Shown here: positions 23,221 to 33,714 of the stretch, piece by piece
Numbering within the stretch: the first letter of the stretch is position 1
Layout of the letters: every line of letters begins with the position of its first letter
Assembly: GCA_030848705.1 (NCBI GenBank)
Contig: CM061242.1
Location: forward strand, 64,925,064-64,989,063
Source: Heracleum sosnowskyi
Lineage: Eukaryota; Streptophyta; Magnoliopsida; Apiales; Apiaceae
Direction of reading: 5' to 3'
Length of the DNA stretch: 64,000 nucleotides
The notes under the pieces: generated by a model
The model's input: only the letters and a program-made list of their open reading frames with translations
Told to the model about the DNA's origin: nothing
Databases searched by the model: none
Made by a program: the position numbers and the translations under genes

Positions 23221-25365
23221 ATTGTTTATTACTGGGCAACATAAAGGCACATATACTTGCCTGGTCTACGTAGCTGACTTCGGTCTATCTTGCTTATCCT
23301 ACCTTCTCATTTCCCTTGCTTCGGGAAATCGATTCTATAATAAACAACTCATAATAATAAGTCTAACTATCCTCGTTCTACCTTCGACATATACTCATAA
23401 CCATTTTTAAGTCTAAACAAGTAATCGGGTATTTAATAGCATTTATCGGACGCTCGTTCTATTTTACAAAAATAAAAACTCAGACACTAGCCCTCATACA
23501 AAGCATTTACGGACAATAAAACACATTATTCAACTTATATAAACCATATAGCACTTATAAACATTTTTAAAACATATTCGATGCTTATTTGAATTTAAAT
23601 AAATCACAAATAATTTTTAAATCAAAAATCGGATTATTAATCCCAATATAAGTATTTAAAAACAATTAAATCAATTAATATAAAATTAATTGACACTTTA
23701 TAAATGCTCAAATTATTTTTAACTAATTAAAACAAGCTAGAAAATAATTAAACTTAATTTAAATTAATTAAATCTAATTAATAATTAATTAATAAGAATT
23801 AAATTATTACTAGAATTAATCAATTAATTAAATAAATTCATTATTAATCAAAAATAATTAAAATAATTAAATTTAATCAGTTTTCAAATTTAAATAAATA
23901 ATTATAATTTTTCAGAATTTTCTGAATTTAAAAATGTATTTTTAAAATAAAAATATGATTTTTATAAATATTTAAACTATTTTCGAATTATTTTTAAAAA
24001 TAAAATCCAAAAACAGTTTCCTGAAAATAATTTAGGGTTTTTAAGATTGAAACCGGGTCGGGTTAGGGTTTCAAAACGGTTCACCAAGAACGTTTCCGGG
24101 TCGCCAAGAACAACCCGCCGGAAACTGGGTTTTCCAGAATCCGGCCGGTCGTCCGGCCACCGGATTCCGTTCTCGGCCAAAATCGTACCAAAACTTACAT
24201 TTCTTTGAGGGCTTTTGCTCATGACAACAAAACAAACACAACCCACATCATATCATACCACAAACATCACTGAATCATTCCGAAAATTCGGTCAACCCAA
24301 CCGGGTTCGGTTTTCCGGCCAAAAACACGATCTCACTAAATCTTACATGAAACTCTATGTTCTTGGTGTTAAATCAAAGTTGGGAACACACACAATCAAA
24401 GCCCTCTATCCAAAATCATGTCAGATCAATAACAAGAACAGACTATTAAAAAGAAAATTCGGGTCAAAACCCGAAAATCAAATTCTTCAAAAACGAACAC
24501 AAACATGAAATTAAAGCATGGATTCCTACTCATTAGAACCCTAGGAACATGTTAGAAGCAATCAATTGAACGGAGAATCAACAGAAAAGAAATCCCCAAT
24601 TTGAACAAGAACCCTAATTTTAATTCGAATATTGAAAAATTCATAATAAATTGAACAAGAACCCTAATTCATAATAACACTTTCAAGATTGAGTTTAATC
24701 TTCAAGAACACGAAGAACACGGTTCGAGAATTTTTATATTTTTGTATATATGTAATACAGATTATACGAAGGATAATGTACGATTCGTCTTTTTATACTT
24801 AGTGGAAAATAATACCCCAAACGACATTTTTGGATCGATATCGATCCATTGGATCGCTTTAAACCTTTAATAAAGTAAAGTTCACATTTTACGAGGTGAT
24901 AGTTATCCACAAGGACTGATAACTATCCATATCAATACATATCATTTATATAACGAATGCTCAAGAATACTTGGGCTATAACAGATGTATTATTGATATG
25001 AACGATATATCAATCGCCCTAAACAATTAGGGTACAAAATAATTTTTCTCTTTTTGAGTAAAACAAATACTATTGATAGTATCGGATAATAAGGAATATA
25101 ATAATACGAAGAAATCTTCCAATAATGATTCGGATACGAAAGACAAAGGAATAATAATGATGTACAAAATTTTAACGGGGCCCTTGAATTTTCAAAATGG
25201 GGCTCACAACTGAAGATATTTCTAAATGAAAAGATATTCGAAAGGGGCTTTCGACACAACAATTAACATACTATTACTCAATAACCTTAACCATTAAGAC
25301 TCCAAATAAATTATTGTACACATAAAATATAATTTATATTATTAATAAAGTTCACGGATATTACA
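23221..25365 (-). repeat. Tekay1 3' LTR, 3'-ward part
   Basis: AT-rich, non-coding. The boundary at 25365 is set by ATATTACA followed on the minus strand by a polypurine tract. The other end is lost beyond Copia A, so its extent is inferred. It includes an 18-bp perfect palindrome at 24831-24848 and a short inverted repeat at 24898-24929. Small ORFs here (for example 23977-24246) lack any domain. Confidence 0.65.
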
Positions 25366-25380
25366 TCCTTCCCCCCTTAA
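25366..25380 (-). promoter_or_regulatory. Tekay1 polypurine tract
   Basis: Minus strand TTAAGGGGGGAAGGA abuts the TGTAATATCCG LTR start. Confidence 0.85.
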
Positions 25381-25425
25381 TAGGATTCTGTCCTCAGAAT
25401 CAGATCAAGGAAACAACTAGGGATA

Positions 25426-25731
25426 CTACTCTAATATATCACTTTCTAACTCCCAGGTAGACTCTTCCACCTTATGATTCCTCCACAAAACTCTTACTAA
25501 TGCTACGGTCTTATTCCTTAACACTTTCTCCCCACGATCCAATACTTGAATTGGTCGTTCTACATAAGACAAATCTGACTGGACCTCTATGGGTTCATAT
25601 TCTATTATATGGTTTGAATCTGGTCGATACTTCATAAGCAATGATACGTGAAACACATTATGAACGTGCTGCATGTGCGGGGGTAAGGCCATCTCATAAG
25701 CTACTTCCCAACTTGAAAGGTAATAGATCAT
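25426..25731 (-). pseudogene. Tekay1 integrase C-terminus with chromodomain
   Basis: The open stretch shows the HNVFHVSLLMKY block that ends Ty3/gypsy integrases, then a chromodomain-like segment with LVRVLWRNHKVEESTWELE. In chromoviruses this domain directs insertion to particular chromatin. Everything between the protease start and this point has been lost; the junction lies near 25728-25735. Confidence 0.88.
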
Positions 25732-27017
25732 CGTAAATTAGCACTAATAGAGTTTACTAGAAGTGTACCTGCCACCACATCGGTGTCTCTCACTGCTTCC
25801 CTCATTGACATGTTATAGGTTCTGGCTTGCGGCTGAACATCAACAGCTGGAGGTGCCTCTATAGCTTGAATCATGTTGTTCACGGGTGCTGGTGCTCTGC
25901 AATCCTTAATCATATGACCTGGTTCCTTGCATCGGTGACACACAATACCTATCTTGCAATCTCTGGCATAATGACCCTTCTGGTTACATTTAAAACACGT
26001 GACAATCAATCGGTTCCATACTCCTGGATGTCTTTTCCCGCATGTCTTACATTCTGGTAGTGGGGGTCTAGAAACTCCCTGTTGATTGTTGGTCGGTAAA
26101 CGATTGTCTTGCCCTGTAGTCCCGGTATCTGGTTCCTTAAAACTTGAACTCCTGTCGGGCTGGAATCTCAGTTTCTTATTTGACTGACCTTGTGAACTTC
26201 CCTATTGATGTACCTTATCAGATGTCCCTATCTTCCTTTTCTTATTCTCTTTCTCTCTCATGTATGAATCACTCTCTACTTTCGCAATCATTGCATTCTG
26301 AACCACTGCTGCATAGGTGTCCAACTCCAGAATGGCTAACTTACTATGAATCCATGACCTCAGTCCCTGTTGGAACCTCTTGGCCTTCTTCTTCTCCGTG
26401 TCAATGTATGTCGGAACGAACCTAGACAATTCAGTAAACTTTGTCTCGTACTGAGGAACATTCATACTACCTTGTTTTAACTCTAAAAATTTCAACTCCA
26501 TATGGTCTCGCATATAATCAGGAAAATACCTTTCTAAAAAAAATTCTGTAAACCTGCCCCACGTAATTAATCCCTCAGGTTCCATAGCCCTACTCGTTTC
26601 CCACCAATAACTTGCTTCACTCTTCAGAAAATAACTAGCGTACTCTATTTTCTTTTCTCCCGTTACCTCTATTAAGGTAAAAGCTTTCTCTATTTCCTTT
26701 AACCATGCCTTTGCCTCAACTGGGTCTGCAGATCCTTTAAATTCCGAAGGTTTCGCTGCTTGAAATGCTTTAAACGTAACTATTGGCGCTGCCTGCTGGT
26801 GCTGGTGCTGCTGGTGCTGCTGCTGTTGCTGATGCTGCTGCTGCTGTAGTAGCTGTTGTTGAATCTGTTGTTGTTGTTGTGCTAAGGCAGCAGTTTGTTG
26901 AGTAAGAGTATTCAAAAGCTGTATTACAATCGGATCTATGTGACCCGTTGGAGGTGAATTCTGTTGACCTTCTTGGTCAGAGGAATCATTTGCACGGGTA
27001 CTTCGTCTAGGAGGCAT
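25728..27017 (-). pseudogene. gag: Tekay1 gag with start of protease
   Basis: Gag starts at 27017 with a Ser/Arg-rich N-terminus, then a long glutamine/histidine run (about 26780-26900). Retrotrans_gag follows, with FLERYFPDYMRDHMELKFLELKQ and the later KFTELSRFVPTYIDTEKKKAKRFQQGL. A single TAG at 26199-26201 interrupts an otherwise continuous frame. Past it lie CKTC and two zinc knuckles (CFKCNQKGHYARDC and CHRCKEPGHMIKDC), then DTDVVAGTLLVNS, which opens the protease in this clade. The frame ends at 25728, where the internal deletion joins the chromodomain segment. Confidence 0.87.
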
Positions 27018-28077
27018 ATTACTGATAAATAAACAATAATTGGTTTAATCAAATAATTCATAAGTAGAAAAGAAAGAGAACACAATTGATAGAACCAAGG
27101 TTTACAAATTTTCAACGGCGTAAGAATACCCTCGTCGTATCACGTAGAATGACAATTATAGTGCTGAAAATGAATAACAAGAGAATAATAATAGTTCTGC
27201 AAAAGGTGGTTATCATATATATATATATATATATTTGATACAAGCGTAGAACGCTTTCAAAAGTAAAGTATGTCATAGCTGAACTACAACTTCCGATCAA
27301 CAGTACAACAATCAAAAATACAACAACAACCCAAGGCGATACTATAAGCCCGGTGCACTGCTGGTACTATACTATGCATCTATATACTATCTAACTGGAA
27401 ATCCATACACCCACATAACATCCAACCTCACCTAATCCTGCTCACGGATCATCATCTCTAGTCCTCCATAGCGCTGGTCCGACAACCTCTCCAATCTCCC
27501 TCACCGCATAGTCCAATATCTCTCTCAACCCTGCTACAGTCTCTCCCTCTCGGCTAGAAGCTAGTCCCTGCAACCTCGTCTCTACCAATGTCCTCGTAAC
27601 CCCAAGTCTCACATGAATCTCTCCTATCTGGCCTCTGAGTCTGTCCCTCTCTTGGGCTACGGCTGCCTCTGACGAACGAGTCCCTCTCTCACCCTCTGAT
27701 ACTCATGATGTGAAACTGGTGGCTGAGAAAGCTGGTACAAAGGTCCGGAAACTGATTCTTGAGACATTAGTGCTGGTGCTACGCGTCGAAGTGGAACGGG
27801 ACAAGGTATATGATCTCTCCTGACTACAGCATGTCCAGGCTGGGGTCGTGTCGGCCGTGATGGTCCTGCTCTCTCTCCTGGTACATGTCTCTCCTCTATC
27901 GTACGCTCTGACGGGTCTGAATCTGAGCTAGAGCTAGGGGGCTGCAATTATATAACCACATTCAATTACCACGCATAATATTCCTAATTGACCTTCTATA
28001 GCCTTTAAGTGAATTTCTAACTCTCTACGTTATCCTGGACCCTAAGTCCTAACTTGTTTCAAATGCCATAACATGTC
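27018..28077 (-). other. Tekay1 leader with a short ORF
   Basis: About 1 kb between primer site and gag. A minus-strand ORF at 27657-27947 (96 aa) is rich in Ser, Pro and Arg and starts MQPPSSSSDSD; I do not recognise it. A (TA)n tract lies at 27216-27233. The rest shows nothing further. Confidence 0.4.
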
Positions 28078-28089
28078 GCTCTGATACCA
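28078..28089 (-). promoter_or_regulatory. Tekay1 primer-binding site (tRNA-iMet)
   Basis: Minus strand TGGTATCAGAGC, complementary to the initiator tRNA-Met 3' end, three bases inside the LTR. Confidence 0.88.
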
Positions 28090-28092
28090 ACC

Positions 28093-28166
28093 TGTGACAC
28101 CCTCCAAACCCGGGGCACAGGTTTGGGGAGTCACTCGACCAACGAAACACAATATACATGGATATA
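28093..28166 (-). repeat. Tekay1 5' LTR, terminal 74 bp
   Basis: Starts TGTGACACCCTCC on the plus strand. It resembles the corresponding end of the solo LTR at 7589 and is cut off by the insertion of Copia C. Confidence 0.65.
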
Positions 28167-28171
28167 TGTTA
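28167..28171 (+). repeat. TGTTA: first five bases of Copia C LTR and left TSD of Tekay2
   Basis: TGTTA is repeated at 55136-55140, where the Copia C LTR (TGTTAGGCTC...) continues. The simplest reading is that Tekay2 inserted into the first five bases of Copia C. Confidence 0.7.
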
Positions 28172-31100
28172 TGTAATAACCCGAATTTTTGGAAACATTT
28201 AAAACTTTTCTTATTATGATTAAGTGCATCAGTGAATAGTGATATTGGTGGATGAATAGTGATTTTGAGGGTTAAGAAAATTTTTCATGCCACCTATGTA
28301 CGAGACGTAGTGTGGATATTCCAAAGTCATATTAGTGATCTACGGAGTAAATAAGTGAATGCAAAGACGATCGGAATTCAGAAATTCCAAATTTTATTTT
28401 GGTGTAGTATTTGACCGGGCAGTGAATTATATATTATTATATTCAAGAAATGAGATATTAAAATTGAGGATTTGAGGATTTAATATTTTGGAATTTTATT
28501 ATTTTATTAAAGTCGATTTAAGGATTCGATTGTTGAAGGGAATAGCGAATAGTTACTATTCACTGCGAAAATCGCGTAGAGTTTTATTCGCTCTTTTGGG
28601 AAATATTTCGAACCGTTTCAAGGGGAACAAGGCGACATTTACATGATTAAATATAGACATGGAAGTAACATGTAACAAGATAAATACAAGGAATGCAACA
28701 ATTGGATCATCCGTGTGAAAGGAAACGAACCAGTAAAGCAAAGCAGTCAAGCCACTTGCCCACCACTCTTGCATGTGTGACAAGTGTCAAGAGGACAATA
28801 CACCAAGCCATGACTCACCATTTTTGTCTCTAAAAATCAGCATTTCCATTAATTGAACAAGGCAAGAAAAATCAAGAAACTCTCCCCCATTTTCCAGATT
28901 TTCGGCTCAGCTTGCACAAAGAGGAGAGAAAACTTCATAACTCCAAAACTACTTGTCCTAAAATCACCAAATTTTAACCATAGCTTCTCCACTCCAGGGA
29001 AAACATTCTATCAAAATTTCATGGCCAACAAAGGAGTGTAGCCTAGTCAAATCCCTTCCCCAAGTCGGAGAACAGAAACTGTCCTGCTTTTCCAGTTTCG
29101 ACCACTCACCTTAGAAAGCCAATAAGTCGAGCTTCAAGCATCCCCTGGTGATGAGGTAGGACTCAAAAGAAAGCCCTTGAAGAGTAGAAGGTGTGGTAAA
29201 AATCTCAGAACCAAACTCTTGTTTGTTGAGTTTATATGGATTTTACAAAGTAACGATGAATAGTAACTTGTATTTTGTTTTGTTTTTGGATATTGAGTTT
29301 GTGGCTTCCAAAGGTTGTATGAAGCAAGGATCTAAGGTTACATAAGGAATATAGCAGCAAGCAAGCTTGGAGAAGGTATAAAACCTCTGCCCCTTTTGTT
29401 ATATGAGTTTTGAAATTGTTTTGATGTTTATGTAAAGTTAAGAGCATGATTAAGCGATTAGATGAATTGTTGATTGAGTTTGGAGGATGGGTTATGAATT
29501 TGTTTTGATTATTCATGGAGGATTTGACTGAGTGGAGGATGTATAAGGTGGATGGTGAGTTTGGGCTTAATTAGTATTGATTTGGTTGTGTTTTGGAAAT
29601 GGAAAACGTTACGAGTATAGCCGTCGTAATGCCCATTTGATTTAAGGCTGTTTTGAGCAAGAATTACGAACTGGTATTGGAATAATTTTGAACAGAACTG
29701 CCAATGAACATGTAGGTCTTGTTTTAAGGTTTGTTTTGGTATAAAGATCATGTCCATACGATTTACGGTTTAGGAGAAAAGTGAGTTTTAGTAAACATCG
29801 TTCGGAGGAACAACCCTTCTCTGGTCAGCCACTTTGAGGCTATATTTGGACCACCTAGAAGCCATATTAAAATGTGAAACTTTGAGGAATAATACTAGAG
29901 ACAGTTAGGAAGGCTCACGAAAAAGATTCGGATTAAAAAGATTATTTTGAGATTTTATAAAAATGTTTTAGTCGAGGTCGCGCAAGTGAAAACCACCGAA
30001 AACGAGACTTAGAAACCAAGGTTCCAAATGGTTAAGTATAACCTGGATTTGAGGATGGATTTCGAACCAAACTTATGATATAAGTAGTTGACGAATAACA
30101 TGGACTTAGTGTGACACTAGAGCGAGCAAGTAATGCCTTGGTTGTGTTTCGCTTACGTGTTTAAGCATTAAGTTATAAGTGGTTTATCGAGGGGATTAAC
30201 CGTGTGTTTTCGTTTGACTTTGTCTAGATTGTCCGGCATCGTCGCGAACCCCTATTACCTCTCGAGCATCAGGCAAGTTTCTAAAACCATATTTTAAAGT
30301 ATGCATATACTAGATGCAAGATTTCTTATTCCATGCTATGTTTTCCATTAATTATACTAATGATGCATACAATATGATATTATGCATGTTTTCAAACCTT
30401 ACATCGTATATAGATGTAATGGTATTAAAAATGTTGAGACGTAATATATGCATATGATAGATGCATGCAAGTTTTCAAACCCTCTTTGTAAACTATTGTT
30501 GTGATGATATAATATAGGTTTTGAAAGCATGCTTAGAGTAAAAGGCATGAAATGCTATAAACAGTTTTATGATATATATCCGATGCATGTATGTTGTTGA
30601 ACAACTGCATATGGTATGATTTCCAAATGTAATTGGATTTGGAGTATGAGATATATGTACGTTTTCATGAGTTCAAATTGATACATATGATGATTTAAGT
30701 TGGACTTATAAGCTATGGTTCTAGCAATATTTTTGGAGCTGATATGTTAAGAAAATCCCTCAGTAGGGGGGTATATACTCTGTATTTAAACTACGGACCG
30801 GGAATGGTATCAGTTATTATCTAGAGTTATATATATATATATATACTCTGTACTTATACTACGTACCGAGAAAGGTATCAGTTGCTATCTAGGGTTATTT
30901 TATTAATTTATTTTCCATTCTTTGTTAAAGAAGTATGTGGGAATTACTTTTAAATAAATATTCTTTATTAAAGATAGCTTGCGTTAATTATTTAAAGCCC
31001 TACTTCTTAAGGAAGTAATTTGTGAAAACTATTCTTTAAACCCTAGATAACTAATAAAGTTTTATTCAGACAATTATAAATATAATTAGAGAAGATTCCC

Positions 31101-32844
31101 AAATCTATTTTCCTTTTAAGTCTATATTCTGAAAGACTTAAATGTTCGCTCAAACTACAAAGACTCAGGGGATCTTTCTCAAGTTTTTATGTTTGTTTCA
31201 AGTGGACTGCCCGGTCCTAAATATTTTTGAAACTATTAATTTAACAGCTCCGTATGCTACCATCAAAATGATTTAGATTACTTCCTCAAGATTCGAGGAG
31301 TAAGATCAGTGGAATTAGTTGCATCCATTAACAAGCGTCAGCTTGGGAAATATGGGTGAATTTTCCTTTCCAACCAGATATGACTACTTTGTGGAGTTGT
31401 ATTCTTGGGGAAAAAGGGAAAGGAACTTCATGTTTCAGTGTTATGGATTTACTCGAACTTGGAGAGTATGTAAGGGACTGAGTAGCGCCGGTCCCCTAAG
31501 GGAATTACAATATGGCCGACGGACTGGTGAACGGGTCTGTTCTTCCCTTAGTTTATCAGAAATTGCCCGACCGTAGGAAAGAGGAGAGCAACAGGCCGAC
31601 GGACTGGTGAAACGGGTCTGTTCTTCCTCATAGGAGAGTCACAGGCTGACGGACTGGTGAAACGGGTCTGTACTTCCTGCCTACAACCGATTGGCAGGGA
31701 GGTAGGTCAGTCAGATACTGTCTATTCTTCCCTTCTACGTAGAAAAAGATCAGGGGGATACAGCTTGCGACTGATCATCGTAGGGGTATCCTTGGCGCCC
31801 AGAATCTCCATTTACAGTTCAGCATCCATGAAAGAGCATGTTTCATGCAAGATTTCAGAAAAAAGAAAGTTTGTTCCAGCTATTCAGTTTCATGAAAGTT
31901 TTCAGAAAGGTTACTCAAGAGTAATCCAGTATATTCCAGTATATGAGTTTATAAGAAAGAGTATGAATTTACGAAAAGTATATGATTTTATCTACAGGAT
32001 ATACGTGATCAGATGAGTTTAGAAAATGAATTGGAAATATTTTACATTGTATTTATTTCCAAATTATGATATGAGGTAAATGTTTGATATGAAAGATGAT
32101 ATTGAATTTTCCTTATAACTTCATCTTTCAGGTATATGTTGATAGTCTGCTTATATTTTATATAGCAGATATTTTACAGAAAGGATATACTGAGTTATCT
32201 TATTATTTCATCTTTTATACTATACTAGAACTTTGTTCATAGTATAAATATTGAAAGTTGCAGAGTATTATGAAATGATATTTGAAGTACAGTAATGGTA
32301 CTATTTTTGGAATACATTCCGATAAGGAAATGATTTCAGTATCGAGATATTTTGACAAGTTATTGTCTTATACCCGCTTTATTTCTGGGTTGAATTAAAG
32401 GCAGAATTATGCCAATGGGAAGCAGGATGCCAATGGGACGGCACATACCTCGCAAAGCGTTTCCATTAAGCAGTTTCTAGCAGTGATCCCGGGAGTAGTA
32501 CGAACCAATCGAATCAGGCTACGGCTTTGGTATCCAACTTATGTATAGACATGAATGGTATTAGAGGATTGTGAGCATCAGAAGGCTAAGTTGGTAATGT
32601 AACAATACGTAGAAATTGTATCAGTAACAGATTTAAAAGACATTTGGGTATTGTAATAAAAGTTATTTATTCCGCAGTTGTTGTATTGTGTCGTTTCTGA
32701 GACTCTAACCTGTGTGTGTGTGAGACATATGTTGTGGGGTCATGAGCAGGTGAATTATGAATGGTATGAGTAATACAGGTAAGGCAATGAGTACATGGAT
32801 TGTGACAACCCTAAATCCCCGACCCCGGATTTGGGGCTGTTACA
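28172..32844 (+). repeat. Tekay2 5' LTR, 4673 bp
   Basis: Collinear with 50384-55135. ORFs inside it (28556-28783, 29232-29516, 31319-31576, 31657-32016) recur in the other LTR because the LTRs are copies, and none shows a domain. It includes a TA microsatellite near 30830-30845 and three imperfect copies of GACGGACTGGTGAAACGGG at 31515-31677. Near 32411-32420 it lacks about 68 bp present in the right LTR. Confidence 0.92.
31515..31677 (+). repeat. Short direct repeats in Tekay2 5' LTR
   Basis: Three copies of a unit near GACGGACTGGTGAAACGGG, each followed by TCTGT and TTCCT or TTCCC. The same three copies are at 53744-53906. Confidence 0.85.
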
Positions 32845-32848
32845 GAGA

Positions 32849-32860
32849 TGGTATCAGAGC
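32849..32860 (+). promoter_or_regulatory. Tekay2 primer-binding site (tRNA-iMet)
   Basis: TGGTATCAGAGC four bases after the LTR end. Confidence 0.88.
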
Positions 32861-33002
32861 GTTAGGTTACAGTCCTCAGAAACGATAGGAGATCGAGTCT
32901 TACAATACCCTTAATAATGATAAGAACATCTAGAGCTCAAATTAAGTTCGTAGTCGGGTTAGAGGACATGACCCTGACTGTTTATGATGAAGCCCGAGAG
33001 GG

Positions 33003-33007
33003 GACTT
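33003..33007. repeat. Copia B target-site duplication, left copy (GACTT)
   Basis: GACTT recurs at 45851-45855 directly outside the other LTR. Confidence 0.9.
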
Positions 33008-33552
33008 TGTTAGGCCGAATACACAATATATAATCAAGTATGTATGAGAATAACAATTAAGAACACAAGTTTATAAATCAACAAACTGAATTATATTAAA
33101 TAATTTTCTCTTAGTGATGTTAAAGAATCACAAAGAGCTACTAGGTTACAAGAATAATATATTCAATGTTCGCATCCCTTCTAGGGATAACCTATCTGTG
33201 TTTATATAGTACACAGCTACATACAATCCTTATCTAATTGATACTCCTATAAATTAGCTATACAATTCATATCAATTAAGGATTGCTTCAGTCTTCTATT
33301 CCGTTTCCTTAGCTGTATCAATATATTCTGCTTCTTTCCATCTTCAGAATATATTGCTTCTAGAATCTTCAATTCAGCACCGACAGCTAATTCAACTATC
33401 ACCCTGTCAGACTTTAAATAAACTCTGACCGGCTTCCTTTAAACTCTTCACCCTGTCAGAGTTTAATTAAACTCTGACCGGCTTCTGATAAACTCTGGTC
33501 AGTACCTGTTGCTTAAATACTGATAAACAAACGTCAGCAATTATATCTAACA
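33008..33552 (-). repeat. Copia B 3' LTR (left copy)
   Basis: 545 bp, TGTTAGGCCG to ATATCTAACA on the plus strand. It contains a perfect 24-bp palindrome at 33455-33478 (half GTCAGAGTTTAA). On the minus strand a TATATAAA box matches 33208-33201. Confidence 0.95.
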
Positions 33553-33714
33553 ATCTCCCCCAACTTGTTCATAATAAAATGTACAAGTTAAACATATAAT
33601 TGATGATGTCAAAAACATTTAACAAATGCAGTGTTTAACATATAACAGAGTTTAATTTAAAACAGAGTTTAAATTTGACTTAGAATAGAAAACATAAAAA
33701 CTTACAGTCAGACT
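33553..33714 (-). promoter_or_regulatory. Copia B polypurine tract and 3' untranslated stretch
   Basis: Minus strand GTTGGGGGAGAT abuts the LTR (33553-33564), matching the Copia A tract. Upstream are two CAGAGTTTAA motifs (plus strand, near 33641-33672). Confidence 0.75.

Larger units (their letters stand above)
23221..28166 (-). mobile_element. Tekay1: Ty3/gypsy chromovirus, minus strand, internally deleted
   Basis: From right to left on the minus strand: the end of the 5' LTR (28093-28166), a tRNA-Met primer site, a leader, gag, the start of protease, then directly the integrase C-terminus with chromodomain, a polypurine tract and the 3' LTR (left of 25365). RT, RNase H and nearly all of integrase are absent from the 2727-bp interior. 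The left LTR is cut by Copia A and the right LTR by Copia C with Tekay2. The chromodomain sequence places it in the Tekay/Del clade. Confidence 0.78.

Noticed and set aside
28078..28089. tRNA gene fragments at TGGTATCAGAGC sites
   Set aside because: These are primer-binding sites complementary to a tRNA end, next to LTRs; no tRNA gene folds there.
28556..32016. Several ORFs of 60-120 codons that recur almost unchanged at 50768-54245
   Set aside because: They look conserved only because both lie in the two LTRs of Tekay2, which are recent copies of one sequence; no domain or codon signal supports them.
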